Shown: positions 50,982-60,140, numbered from the stretch's first letter. The stretch is 64,000 nt of DNA from Massilia sp. KIM (GCF_002007115.1 NZ_MVAD01000001.1:1860001-1924000), one strand, 5' to 3'. Notes: generated by a model from the sequence alone, not told the origin. Program-made: numbers and translations.

Positions 50982-53726
50982 CTAGGGCTGGTATCCCAAT
51001 GCCTTCATTGCCTTGGTCAAGGTCTTCGCCGCCTTGGCATAGCCTTCCCAGGGCGCATTGCCCACGTCGAGCCGCGTGTGCACGTTGGTGATGTCCCACT
51101 GCGTGCTCGACTTCAGCCCCTCCAGCTCCTCCCACGCCAGCGGCACCGAAATGCCCAGGCCCGGCCGCACCCGCGCCGACCAGGCGCTCACCGTGGTCGC
51201 GCCCTGTCCGTTGCGCAGATAATCGATGAAGATCTTCCCGACCCGGTTCTTGGGCCCGCTCTTGAAAGCGAAGCGGTCCGGCAGGGTCGCCGCCATGTGG
51301 TGCACGATGGCCTGGGAGAAGCCCTTCACCGTATCCCAGTCATGCCCCCCTTTGAGCGGCACCACCACGTGCAAGCCCTTGCCGCCACTGGTCTTGAGGA
51401 AGGACGGCAGCCCCAGCTCCTCCAGGAAGGCGTGCATCAGCTGGGCTGCCTCCTGGATCGCGGGCCACTCCACGCCCTCGCCCGGGTCGAGGTCGAAGAT
51501 CATCCGGTTCGGGCTCGCGTACGACTTGCCGGTCGCGTTCTGGGTGTGGATCTCCACGACGTTCCATTGCGCCACCGAGAGGATGCCCTGCACGCTGGCG
51601 ATTTCGAGGAAAGGCGGATGGCCAGGGTCGAGCTCCTCGGGCAGGTGCTTCACACCCGGCAACTTGGCGATGTCGGCGTGTTTCTGGAAGAACAGCTCGC
51701 CGCCCACGCCCTCAGGCGCGCGCACCAGCGACACCGGCCGGTTCTTCAGGTGCTCCATCATCAATTCGCCCACCAGGGCGTAGTAGCGGATCAGGTCGAG
51801 CTTGGTCGAGCCGGTCTGGGCATCGATCACCCGATCGCCGTTGGTCACCTTCATGGTGGCAGGCAGTATGCTCGTCACGCTGGCGTCCTCCTTGTCCTTG
51901 GCCTTGGTCACAGGCTTGGCTTTCGCTTTGACTTCGGCCTTGGCTTCCGGCTTGGCTTTAGCCTTGGCTTCCGCCTTGGCGTCCGGCCTGGCTTTAGCGT
52001 TGCCTTCCTTGCCGTCCACGTGCTTCGCCTGCTCCCGCGTGATGCTCTTGGCCGGCTTGTCCTTGCGCAGCCCCTGGAACACGGGGTGGCGCACCGAGCC
52101 GGTATTGGTCCACTCCGAGAAACTCACCTCGGCCACCAGCACCGGCTTGACCCAGTGGTGCTGGCGGCCCGGCACCGTGCGTGGCGGGAAGGGGCTCTCG
52201 TCGGTGCGCAGCTTCTCCAGTTCGGCCGCGACCGACTTGAGGGACGAATGGTTGAAGCCCGAGCCCACGTTGCCGGCGTAGCGCAGCACCCCGTCCTGGT
52301 CGTGGTAGCCCAGCAGCAGTGAACCGACGCCGGTGCGCGACCCCTTGGGATCGGTGAAGCCGGCGATGACGAACTCCTGGCGCAGGCCGCACTTGAGCTT
52401 GATCCATTCGGGCGAACGGCGCGACACGTAGCGCGAGTCGCGCCGCTTGCCGATCACGCCCTCCAGGCCGATACGGCAGGCGGCTTCCACCAGTTGTCCG
52501 GGATCGGTGCCGAATTCATCCGAGAAGCGCACCCGGCCCGATGTGGACTTGGCGAACGCTTGCTGGAGCACGGCGCGGCGCTCCACCAGCGGGACCTCGC
52601 GCAAGTCATGGCCATCGAAGTAAGGGGCGTCGAACAGGAAATAGAGGATGTCGGCGCGATTGCTGCCGTCGAAAGCCAGTTGCAGCAGCCCGAAGTTGGG
52701 CTTGCCGTTCTCGTCGTGGACCACGATCTCGCCGTCGTACCAGCCATCCGGCAAGCCCATGCGCTCCAGCTCGTCCTTGAGCGGCTGTAGCCGATCGGTC
52801 CAGTCATTGGCATTGCGTGTGATCAGGCGCACCTCGCCCTGCTCGATGCGCGCCAGCATGCGGTAACCGTCGAACTTGACCTCGAATACCCATTCCTCGG
52901 GGCGCGCCGGCGGCGCGTCCACCAGGGTCGCCAGCTCCGGCTGGAAGGCTTCGGGCAGCGCGGCCTTCACCGCGCCCTCGGGCAGCGCCGCCCCGCTCCC
53001 CTTCGCGCTCTTGCGCGCCGCCGCCTTCTTCGCGGGCGCCTTGGCCGCCGCCGCTTTTTTCGCGGGCGCCTTGGCCGCCACCGCCTTTTTCGATGCCGGC
53101 TTCGGCGGCGTGTCCTCCGCTTGCTCCTCGGCATCTTCTTTCAGCGCTTCCAGCTTGCGTTCGGCCGGCGCCGGCATCGGCAGGTGCTTGACGCTGTCGG
53201 GCATCTCGTCGACCACCGAGAATTCCTCGCTCGAGCGCATGTACTCATCCTTCTCCTTGATCAGCAGCCAGGGCTCCTGGCGCTCGTCCTCGTGGCCCTT
53301 GAGCCGCACCAGGGTCCAGCGCCCGTGCATCTTGTGCCCGTGCATCTCGAACTTGATGCTGCCCTTGGCGAAGCCCTTGTGCGGATCCTCGAGTGGGGTC
53401 CAGGTGCCCTTGTCCCAGATGATGACCTTGCCTGCTCCGTACTGCTTCTCGGGAATCGTGCCCTCGAAGTCCGAGTAGGAGATCGGGTGGTCTTCGACGT
53501 GCACCGCCATGCGCTTGTCGCGCGAGTCGTAGCTCGGCCCCTTGGGCACGGCCCAACTCTTCATGGTGCCGTCGAGCTCGAGCCGGAAATCGTAGTGCAG
53601 GCGCGAGGCCCAGTGTTTCTGGATCACGAAGGTCAGCGCATCCGGATGCGCTTCGCCGCCTTCGGCGGGCTCCGACGTGATCGCGAAATTGCGCTTGGCC
53701 TTGTAGAGTTTGAGCGCGTCAGGCAT
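50982..53726 (-). CDS. ligD: DNA ligase D (PE-LIG-POL)
   Basis: The 914-residue NHEJ enzyme has a 3'-phosphoesterase (about 20-180, HWASRLHYDFRLELDG), an ATP-dependent ligase with Lys284 in EVKFDGYR (about 265-560), and a primase-like polymerase (about 640-905) with FDLDPGEG and SGGKGLHVVVPL. Two Lys/Ala-rich linkers join the parts (one around 205-245, another around 590-640 of AKA/AKP repeats). The stop is TAG at 50982-50984. It works with Ku. Confidence 0.96.
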   Translation of the reverse strand: MPDALKLYKAKRNFAITSEPAEGGEAHPDALTFVIQKHWASRLHYDFRLELDGTMKSWAVPKGPSYDSRDKRMAVHVEDHPISYSDFEGTIPEKQYGAGKVIIWDKGTWTPLEDPHKGFAKGSIKFEMHGHKMHGRWTLVRLKGHEDERQEPWLLIKEKDEYMRSSEEFSVVDEMPDSVKHLPMPAPAERKLEALKEDAEEQAEDTPPKPASKKAVAAKAPAKKAAAAKAPAKKAAARKSAKGSGAALPEGAVKAALPEAFQPELATLVDAPPARPEEWVFEVKFDGYRMLARIEQGEVRLITRNANDWTDRLQPLKDELERMGLPDGWYDGEIVVHDENGKPNFGLLQLAFDGSNRADILYFLFDAPYFDGHDLREVPLVERRAVLQQAFAKSTSGRVRFSDEFGTDPGQLVEAACRIGLEGVIGKRRDSRYVSRRSPEWIKLKCGLRQEFVIAGFTDPKGSRTGVGSLLLGYHDQDGVLRYAGNVGSGFNHSSLKSVAAELEKLRTDESPFPPRTVPGRQHHWVKPVLVAEVSFSEWTNTGSVRHPVFQGLRKDKPAKSITREQAKHVDGKEGNAKARPDAKAEAKAKAKPEAKAEVKAKAKPVTKAKDKEDASVTSILPATMKVTNGDRVIDAQTGSTKLDLIRYYALVGELMMEHLKNRPVSLVRAPEGVGGELFFQKHADIAKLPGVKHLPEELDPGHPPFLEIASVQGILSVAQWNVVEIHTQNATGKSYASPNRMIFDLDPGEGVEWPAIQEAAQLMHAFLEELGLPSFLKTSGGKGLHVVVPLKGGHDWDTVKGFSQAIVHHMAATLPDRFAFKSGPKNRVGKIFIDYLRNGQGATTVSAWSARVRPGLGISVPLAWEELEGLKSSTQWDITNVHTRLDVGNAPWEGYAKAAKTLTKAMKALGYQP

Positions 53727-53783
53727 GGAACACCTCGTCTTCAGTCCGATGCGCCGAGTCTAGTCCCGGCACGCAGGCGCGAC

Positions 53784-53815
53784 TGTTCGCCAGCGTACCC
53801 TGCCGCTGGCGAACA
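53784..53815. promoter_or_regulatory. Long inverted repeat upstream of ligD
   Basis: TGTTCGCCAGCG and CGCTGGCGAACA (12 bp each) flank an 8-bp loop, and four more pairs extend the stem with one mismatch. It lies 58 bp upstream of the ligD start and on the divergent side of the small exported-protein gene. A possible operator or regulatory hairpin. Confidence 0.55.
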
Positions 53816-53975
53816 ATCGCGCCTTGCTGATGAGCATTAGACGGGCATTGGATGAGCAAGTGTAAGCGGATGTAAATCAATCGAAAAACGCGTCAACCGC
53901 GCACGCGGCGCCGGCGTTGAAGGGACCAGCAGCACAGCAAGCGTTTCACCTTTTCACCCACAGAAGGAAGACACT

Positions 53976-54323
53976 ATGAGCAAACTCATCGCTACCATGA
54001 TCGCCGGGCTGTTCGCCACCTCCGTGTACGCCCAGGCCACCGCGCCCGCTGCAGAGGTGAAGGCCGAGGCCAAGGCCGAAGCCAAGGCCGCGGAAACGGA
54101 AGCCAAGGCCGACGCGAAGCACGACAAGAAGGTCGCCAAGGCCGACGCCAAGGTAGAGAAGGCCAGCGCCGAAGCCAAGAAGGACGTCGCCGAAGCGAAA
54201 GCAGACGCCGCCAAGACCAAGGCCAAGGCCGACAAGCAGGCTGCTGAGAAGAAAGCCGAAGCCAAGGCCGACAAGGCCGAAGCGAAGGCCGAGCACGTGG
54301 CCGCCAAGGCCGAACACAAATAA
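53976..54323 (+). CDS. Ala/Lys-rich exported protein
   Basis: The 115-residue protein has a signal peptide (LIATMIAGLFATSVYAQA) and a mature part made of Ala, Lys and Glu with repeats such as AKAEAKAE, AKADAK and AEAKADKAEAK; it would be a long charged helix, like periplasmic Lys-rich or coiled-coil stress proteins. It has no catalytic signature. It is divergent from ligD across a 249-bp region containing the inverted repeat. Confidence 0.8.
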   Translation: MSKLIATMIAGLFATSVYAQATAPAAEVKAEAKAEAKAAETEAKADAKHDKKVAKADAKVEKASAEAKKDVAEAKADAAKTKAKADKQAAEKKAEAKADKAEAKAEHVAAKAEHK

Positions 54324-54476
54324 AACACTATCCCCGATAGCTCAAGCCCCCACGCTCGAGCCCCACCATATGGCGAAGGCGGGTCCCCCGGCCCGTCTTC
54401 GCGCTTCATCTTCGGCGGCCCCCACGCCGGCATGCGCGCTGTTCTACAATGGGTGCTTTGCCCGCCCGGAGACGCC

Positions 54477-55421
54477 ATGCACCGTATCGTATTCCTCGAC
54501 CGCGACAGCCTGATCGCCGATGTGCGCCCGCCCGCCTTCGCGCATGCGTGGCAGGACCATGCCGCCAGCGCGGAGCACGAAGTCGTCGAGCGCCTGCGCG
54601 GCGCGACCATCGCGATCACCAACAAGGTGCCGCTGCGCGCCGCCGCCCTTGCCCAGCTGCCCGAGCTGAAAATGGTCGCCATCGCCGCCACCGGCACCGA
54701 CAACGTCGATCTCGCCGCCTGCCGCGAGCGCGGCATCGTTGTCAGCAATATCCGCAATTATTCGCTGGTCTCGGTGCCAGAGCACTGCATGGCCCTGTTG
54801 CTGGCCTTGCGCCGCAACCTGCGCGCCTACATCGCCGACGTCGAGGCCGGACGCTGGGAGCGTTCGACCCGCTTCTGCCTACTCGATCACCCGATCGGCG
54901 ACCTGGCCGGCAGCCGCCTCGGCATCGTCGGCTACGGCGCCCTCGGCAAGCAGGTTGCGGCGCTGGCGCGCGCCTTCGGCATGGAGATCTGCGCCACTTC
55001 GCGCTCGCCCATCGCCGACTCCGGCGTGCGCCAGCTCGAGCTCGACGAGCTGCTGGCCACCAGCGACGTGGTCAGCCTGCACCTGCCGCTCACCGAGCAG
55101 ACCCGCCACCTGATCGGCGCGCGCGAGCTGGGCCTGATGAAACGCAGCGCCCTCCTGATCAACACCGCGCGCGGCGGCCTGGTCGACGAGGCCGCGCTGG
55201 CCACGGCCCTGAGCGAGGGCAGGATCGGCGGCGCCGGCTTCGACGTCCTGAGCAAGGAACCGCCCCTGCCAGACAACCCGCTGCTGCGCCTGCGCCTGCC
55301 GAACTTCATCCTGACCCCGCACGTGGCCTGGGCCAGCGGCGGGGCCATGCAGCGCCTGGCCGACATGCTGGTCGATAATCTCGAAGCCTGGGCCGCCGGC
55401 CGGCCGCAGAACCTGGTCTAG
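54477..55421 (+). CDS. D-2-hydroxyacid dehydrogenase
   Basis: The 314-residue NAD-dependent enzyme has the Rossmann loop GIVGYGALGKQVA and the SVPEHCMALLLAL signature; the catalytic Arg/Glu/His set lies in NTARGGLVDEAAL, the LSKEPPLPDNPLL region and LTPHVAW. It resembles glycerate/hydroxypyruvate reductases. ATG 54477 is chosen by frame and position. Its stop shares bases with the convergent kinase stop (CTAG). Confidence 0.92.
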   Translation: MHRIVFLDRDSLIADVRPPAFAHAWQDHAASAEHEVVERLRGATIAITNKVPLRAAALAQLPELKMVAIAATGTDNVDLAACRERGIVVSNIRNYSLVSVPEHCMALLLALRRNLRAYIADVEAGRWERSTRFCLLDHPIGDLAGSRLGIVGYGALGKQVAALARAFGMEICATSRSPIADSGVRQLELDELLATSDVVSLHLPLTEQTRHLIGARELGLMKRSALLINTARGGLVDEAALATALSEGRIGGAGFDVLSKEPPLPDNPLLRLRLPNFILTPHVAWASGGAMQRLADMLVDNLEAWAAGRPQNLV

Positions 55422-58400
55422 GCCGGCAGCCTGGCCGGCGCCGCCAGCTCCTCGCTGGCGGGGCGCGGATCGGGCGCGCGCAGCGGCAGTTCGAGGATGA
55501 AGCAGGCGCCCGCGCCCGGCGCGCTCTCCACGCGGATCGCGCCGCCCCACAGCGTGGTGACGATGTTGTAGGCGATGTTCAGCCCCAGGCCGGTGCCGCC
55601 CTGCCCCATGCGCGTGGTGAAGAAGGGATCGAAGATGCGCGCCAGGTGTTCCTGGGGGATGCCGCGCCCGTCGTCGCGGAACTGCAGGCGCACCTGTCCT
55701 TCGCCCGAGCTGGCCGTGAGCCGCATGGTCCCGCCGGGCTCCGTGAAGGCGTGCAGCAGCGCGTTGTTGACGAAGTTGATCAGGACCTGGCCCAGCGGCC
55801 CCGGGAAGCCGTCCATCACGATCCCGGCCGGGACCTCCAGCACCAGCCGGTGGCCGGCCAGGCGCACCGTGTTCGACAGCGTGGCGGCGATCTCCTGGCA
55901 GGCCTGGCCCAGGTCGAAGCGGCGGCGCTGGGCGCTGGCCTGGTCGACCGAGACCTGGCGGAAGCTGCTCACCAGCTCGGCCGCGTTGTGCAGGCTGCGC
56001 ACGATCACGTCCGTGGCCTCGGTCGACGCGGCCATGTACTCGGCCAGGTCGGAGCGCTTGAGCTGGGCTGCGTCGAAACAAGACGCCACCTCGTGGGTGC
56101 GTTCCTGCAGGGTGCTGGCCATCAGCAGGCTGTTGCCGATCGGCGTGTTCAGTTCGTGGGCCACGCCCGCCACCAGCGAGCCGAGCGAAGCCAGCTTCTC
56201 GTGCGAGGCCAGTTGGGCCTGGGTTTCCTTGAGCTGCTGGTAGGCGCGCGCATTATCGATCGCCACCCCGACGTAGGCCGCCAGGGTCGCCAGCATGTCC
56301 AGGTGCACCTGGCCGTAGGCGCCGGCGTAGGGGCTCTGCACCGTGAGCGCGCCCACCACCCGCCCGCCGACCTCGATCGGCACGTAAAGGAAGGAACCGG
56401 GCGCGCGCCGCGCCGGCCGGATCGCCACCGCGGAGGCCTCGTCGCCGGCCTGCGGCAGGTGGGCGGCCAGCAGCGCCGGTAATTCACGCACCGCCTCGCT
56501 CACCAGGATCTCGCGCGCCTGGGCCACGCAGCAGGCGGCCAGGAAGCGCTGCGGCGCGTCGTCCTGCTCGTAGGCGGCCACGCGTCCGCCCTCAACCACC
56601 GCGAAGGGGAAGACCAGCACCCCGCGCTCCGGCTGGCGCAGGGCGACCGCGAAATTGGGGGCCTCCATCAGCGCCTGCACGTGCTCGTACAGGGTGCGCA
56701 TGATGGCTTCGTTGTCCAGGTTGGCAGTCAGCAGACGCCCGATGTCCGACAGCAGGGCGATGTCGCGGTGGGCCCGTTCGACCGTCTCCTTCTGGCGCTC
56801 GGCCGCCTCCTTCTGCAGCAGCAGTTCGGCGGTGCGCGCGCCGACTTCGCGCTCGAGCACGCCCTTCTGGCGCACCAGCACGCCCACGCGCCAGCGGTAG
56901 GCCAGCCAGGACAGGGCCAGCGCGAGCAGCGCCGCCAGGGTGCGGAACCACCAGGTTTTCCAGAACGGCGGCAGGATCGTGATCGCCAGGGTGGCAGCCC
57001 CGGTGCTCCACAGGCCGTCCTTGTTGCTGGCGCGGACCCGGAACACGTAGCGCCCCGGATCGAGGTTGGTATAGGTCGCGAAGCGGCGCCGCGCGTCGGT
57101 GTCGACCCAGCCCTGGTCGAAGCCCTCGAGCTGGTAGGCGTAGCGGTTGCCCTGGGGGTCGGCGTAGTGCAGGCCCGCGAACTCCAGCGCGAACACCGAG
57201 TCGCGGTGCGACAGGGTGATCTCCCGATTGGCGCCCAGGCTGTCGGCGCGCGAACGGTTCAGCACCAGCAGGTCGGTGATCACCGGCACCGGCGGATAGG
57301 GATTGTCGCGCACGCGCTCGGGCTGGAAGGAGGTCATGCCGTTGATGCCGCCGAAATACAGCTGCCCGTCCGGCGCGCGCCAGCCCGAGCCGACGAAATA
57401 GGAACCGTCGATCAGCCCGTCCTTCGAGGTGTAGTTCTTGACCTGGCCGCTGGCCGGATCGAAACGCGTGATGCCGGCGGTGGTGCTGACCCATAGGACG
57501 CCACCCGCGTCTTCCAGGATCGCGCCGACCGGCAAGGCCTGCTGGCCGGCGGCGAAGGGAATGTAGCGAAAGCGCGGCTGGCCGCCCACGGTGTCCATGC
57601 GGTGCAGGCCGCCGGCGGTGCCGACCCACAGGTCGCCGCGCGAGGATTCGGCCAGGTAGTACACCCGGCTGTGGCGCAAGCTGTGGCTGTCGTGCGGATC
57701 GTGACGGTAGCGGGTGAACACGCCGCTGCGGCGGTCGAAGCGCTGCAGGCCGTTCTCGGTGCCGACCCAGACGATGCCTTGGCGGTCTTCCAGCACGGTG
57801 AATCCATAGTTGTCGCCCAGGCTGGTGGGATCGTCCGGATCGTGGCGCCAGCTATGCGCCAGCTCCGAGCCCGGGTCGAGGGCCGACAGGCCGCCGCGGG
57901 TGACAACCCACAGTGTGCCGTCGCGCCCCTCGCGGATCGCATGCACGTAATTGGCGGCCGGACCGGCGCCCAGCCCGACCCGGCCCAGGCGCCCCTGGGC
58001 GTCGCGCCACAGCAGGCCGGTGGGGGTGCCGATCCACAGCCGCCCGCGCGCGCGCGTCACGGAAGTGACCACGTCGCCGACCTCCTGCGCGCCCGGCGCC
58101 GGCTGGGCGCGCCCGAGGGCCGGGTCGAGCAGCAGCAGGCCGTCGCCGGTGGTGCCGACCCAGAGCTTGCCGTGGCCGTCGCCCACCACGCCGCGTACCT
58201 TGGCCCGTCCCAGGCGCTCGCTCTCGCCATAGCGGGTGAAGCCGCCGCTGGCCAGGTCGGTGCGGTTGACGCCGCCGAAGTAGGTGCCGACCCAGAGGGT
58301 GCCGGTGCGGTCGACCAGCACCGCGGGCACCTGGTTGTCGGACAGGCTGTGCTGGTCGTTGGCGGCGTGGCGCCAGGTGTCGAAGCGGCCGCTGACCGGA

Positions 58401-59323
58401 TCGCGCCACTTCAGGCCGTCGGAGTCGGTGCCGACCCAGAGCTGGGCCCCGCTGTCGTGGTAGAGGCTCTGGATGCGCACGTCCTGCATGCCCTGCTCCG
58501 GCCCCAGGTGCTGGCGCTGCGGGCTGCCCTCGCCCAGGCGCCAGGCTTCCAGGCCCGAGGCGGTGCCGATCCAGAGCGTGTCGCGCGGGCCCATCGAGAG
58601 CGACAGCACGGTGTTGCGCTGGGGGTCGATGGCGGGCTCGATCGCGAAATGGGTGAAGCGTCCTCTGGCCGGATCGAAGCGGTCCAGGCCGCCCTCGGTG
58701 CCGACCCAGAGCTGCTTCTGTCCGTCCATCGCCAGCGAAGTGATGCGGTTGTCGCGCAAACTGGCCGGATCTTCCGGCAAATGACGCCAGGCGCGGAAGG
58801 CGCCGCTGTCCGGGTCGAAGTGCAGCAGGCCGTCGCTGGTACCCAGCCACAGGCCGCCGCCGGCGGCGGGCACGATGGCGTAGACGGCGCGGTTGCCGCC
58901 CCGCTGGGCGTCCGGATCGGGCGGCAGGTGCCGCTGGAAGCGGCCGCTGGCCGGGTCGAAGCGCGCCAGCCCACCCTTGGTGCCGAACCACAGCCGGCCT
59001 TCGGCGTCCTCGTAGGAGGCGGCGACGTAGTTGTCCGGCAGGCTGCCCGGATCGTTGGGGTCGTTCCGGTAGACCGTGATGCGGTAGCCGTCGTAGCGGT
59101 TCAGGCCGGCCTGGGTGCCGAACCACATGAAGCCCTGGCGGTCCTGAAGGATGCTCAGGGCCGACTGCTGGGACAGGCCCTGCTCGATCGAGAGACGCTC
59201 GAAGCGCAGGCTGCGCTGGGCCGCCTGCGCCGCGCCCTGCATGCCCGTCGCCAACAGCAGTGCCACCGCCAGCGTCCAGGTCATGCGGATCAGGGCGCGT
59301 CCGCCCCCGGTAAGTCCCAGCAT
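55418..59323 (-). CDS. Two-component-propeller sensor histidine kinase
   Basis: The 1301-residue protein has a signal peptide, then a large periplasmic Reg_prop propeller (about 40-690) with repeated QGFMWFGTQAGLNRYD / GRLWFGTKGGLARFD blades, a Y_Y_Y domain (about 700-760), one transmembrane helix (WWFRTLAALLALALSWLAY), a GAF-like region, and a histidine kinase. The phosphoacceptor is His1056 (GVAHELNTP), and the N (FVNNALLHAF), G1 (DDGRGIP) and G2 (GTGLGLNIA) boxes are present. There is no fused receiver. It likely senses a carbohydrate or other extracellular ligand. ATG 59323 or 59284 are both possible. Confidence 0.92.
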   Translation of the reverse strand: MLGLTGGGRALIRMTWTLAVALLLATGMQGAAQAAQRSLRFERLSIEQGLSQQSALSILQDRQGFMWFGTQAGLNRYDGYRITVYRNDPNDPGSLPDNYVAASYEDAEGRLWFGTKGGLARFDPASGRFQRHLPPDPDAQRGGNRAVYAIVPAAGGGLWLGTSDGLLHFDPDSGAFRAWRHLPEDPASLRDNRITSLAMDGQKQLWVGTEGGLDRFDPARGRFTHFAIEPAIDPQRNTVLSLSMGPRDTLWIGTASGLEAWRLGEGSPQRQHLGPEQGMQDVRIQSLYHDSGAQLWVGTDSDGLKWRDPVSGRFDTWRHAANDQHSLSDNQVPAVLVDRTGTLWVGTYFGGVNRTDLASGGFTRYGESERLGRAKVRGVVGDGHGKLWVGTTGDGLLLLDPALGRAQPAPGAQEVGDVVTSVTRARGRLWIGTPTGLLWRDAQGRLGRVGLGAGPAANYVHAIREGRDGTLWVVTRGGLSALDPGSELAHSWRHDPDDPTSLGDNYGFTVLEDRQGIVWVGTENGLQRFDRRSGVFTRYRHDPHDSHSLRHSRVYYLAESSRGDLWVGTAGGLHRMDTVGGQPRFRYIPFAAGQQALPVGAILEDAGGVLWVSTTAGITRFDPASGQVKNYTSKDGLIDGSYFVGSGWRAPDGQLYFGGINGMTSFQPERVRDNPYPPVPVITDLLVLNRSRADSLGANREITLSHRDSVFALEFAGLHYADPQGNRYAYQLEGFDQGWVDTDARRRFATYTNLDPGRYVFRVRASNKDGLWSTGAATLAITILPPFWKTWWFRTLAALLALALSWLAYRWRVGVLVRQKGVLEREVGARTAELLLQKEAAERQKETVERAHRDIALLSDIGRLLTANLDNEAIMRTLYEHVQALMEAPNFAVALRQPERGVLVFPFAVVEGGRVAAYEQDDAPQRFLAACCVAQAREILVSEAVRELPALLAAHLPQAGDEASAVAIRPARRAPGSFLYVPIEVGGRVVGALTVQSPYAGAYGQVHLDMLATLAAYVGVAIDNARAYQQLKETQAQLASHEKLASLGSLVAGVAHELNTPIGNSLLMASTLQERTHEVASCFDAAQLKRSDLAEYMAASTEATDVIVRSLHNAAELVSSFRQVSVDQASAQRRRFDLGQACQEIAATLSNTVRLAGHRLVLEVPAGIVMDGFPGPLGQVLINFVNNALLHAFTEPGGTMRLTASSGEGQVRLQFRDDGRGIPQEHLARIFDPFFTTRMGQGGTGLGLNIAYNIVTTLWGGAIRVESAPGAGACFILELPLRAPDPRPASEELAAPARLPA

Positions 59324-59415
59324 ATTTATTCCATTTGAGAAACGTTCTGCCTAATCTACCAGAGGAATCCGGGCTGAGAAAGAAAATGAGTCTTCCGGAA
59401 ACAACATGCTGCTGC

Positions 59416-59421
59416 TATAAT
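59416..59421 (+). promoter_or_regulatory. Promoter -10 box of tRNA-Arg copy 1
   Basis: TATAAT 11 nt before tRNA copy 1. The -35 (TTCCGG region) is weak compared with copies 2-4. Confidence 0.6.
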
Positions 59422-59432
59422 GCGCGCATCGG

Positions 59433-59509
59433 GCGGCTGTAGCTCAGCTGGATAGAGTACTTGGCTACGAACCAAGGGGTCGTGGGTTCGATTCCTGCCA
59501 GCCGCGCCA
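59433..59509 (+). tRNA. tRNA-Arg(ACG), copy 1
   Basis: A 77-nt gene folds into a standard cloverleaf: acceptor GCGGCTG pairing with CAGCCGC, discriminator G, encoded CCA. The anticodon stem CTTGG/CCAAG holds loop CTACGAA, anticodon ACG, so it reads CGN arginine codons (A34 becoming inosine). TATAAT lies upstream and a strong terminator downstream. Confidence 0.97.
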
Positions 59510-59517
59510 GAATATGA

Positions 59518-59549
59518 GGGACCAGATTGAGAAATCTGGTCCCTTTTTT
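59518..59549 (+). terminator. Terminator after tRNA-Arg copy 1
   Basis: GGGACCAGATT, loop, AATCTGGTCCC, then six T residues. The same hairpin is found after copies 2 and 3, with single-base loop changes. Confidence 0.9.
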
Positions 59550-59625
59550 CGTTGCGCCTTCGCGCCGGAGCGCGCCGCGCTCACCTGGCGATACCGGATT
59601 GGCGCAGAAAATCGGCGATGAGCCT

Positions 59626-59654
59626 TTGCCAAGATGCGCAGGCGCCGCTATAAT
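59626..59654 (+). promoter_or_regulatory. Sigma-70 promoter of tRNA-Arg copy 2
   Basis: TTGCCA (59626-59631), 17-bp spacer, TATAAT (59649-59654). Confidence 0.85.
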
Positions 59655-59665
59655 GCGTGCATCGG

Positions 59666-59742
59666 GCGGCTGTAGCTCAGCTGGATAGAGTACTTGGCTA
59701 CGAACCAAGGGGTCGTGGGTTCGATTCCTGCCAGCCGCGCCA
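59666..59742 (+). tRNA. tRNA-Arg(ACG), copy 2
   Basis: Identical in sequence to copy 1, with the same cloverleaf and encoded CCA. It has its own strong promoter and terminator, so it is an independent unit. Confidence 0.97.
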
Positions 59743-59750
59743 GAATATGA

Positions 59751-59782
59751 GGGACCAGATTGAAAGATCTGGTCCCTTTTTT
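59751..59782 (+). terminator. Terminator after tRNA-Arg copy 2
   Basis: Same GGGACCAGAT/ATCTGGTCCC stem and T-run as after copy 1. Confidence 0.9.
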
Positions 59783-59793
59783 CGTTGCGCGCT

Positions 59794-59980
59794 CCCGCTT
59801 GCCGTTTCTTCCGGCCTGCCGTTTCTTTGCGCTTTCCGCTTCTTCCCGCTTGCCGCTTCTTCCCGCTTGCCGTTTCTTCGGGCTTGCCGTTTCTTCGAGC
59901 TTGCCGCTTCTTCCCGCTTTCCGCTATTTTCCGCCTGCCGTTTCTTCGGGCTTGCCGTTTCTTCCGGCTAGCCGCTTCGG
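59794..59980. repeat. 17-bp tandem repeat array between tRNA copies 2 and 3
   Basis: Eleven consecutive units of 17 bp with the core CTTGCCGTTTCTT, each varying in the first four bases and at the T/C position of the core. Because 17 is not a multiple of three, three frames are open in turn and produce low-complexity LPLLPACRF-type translations, which are not genes. Confidence 0.88.
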
Positions 59981-60100
59981 TGCTGGCCGCCTCTTCCCGC
60001 GTGCGCCTCTACCCCCCCTTGCTGTGGCTTGCGCGCGCCGGCTACCGCCTCGCCACCGGCAGCCTGCGAGCCGTCAGCAATACGGAAATGGCATACACCT

Positions 60101-60129
60101 TTGCCAAGAGTCCACCCAGCGGTTATAAT
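60101..60129 (+). promoter_or_regulatory. Sigma-70 promoter of tRNA-Arg copy 3
   Basis: TTGCCA (60101-60106), 17-bp spacer, TATAAT (60124-60129). Confidence 0.85.
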
Positions 60130-60140
60130 GCGTGCATCGG

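Noticed and set aside
51078..52322. A 414-codon plus-strand ORF across the ligD gene
   Set aside because: Antisense to LigD ligase and polymerase motifs; product is Arg/Gly/His-rich with no features.
53976..54323. Calling the Ala/Lys-rich protein a histone-like DNA-binding protein
   Set aside because: It begins with a signal peptide, so it is exported; the mature part is a simple repeat.
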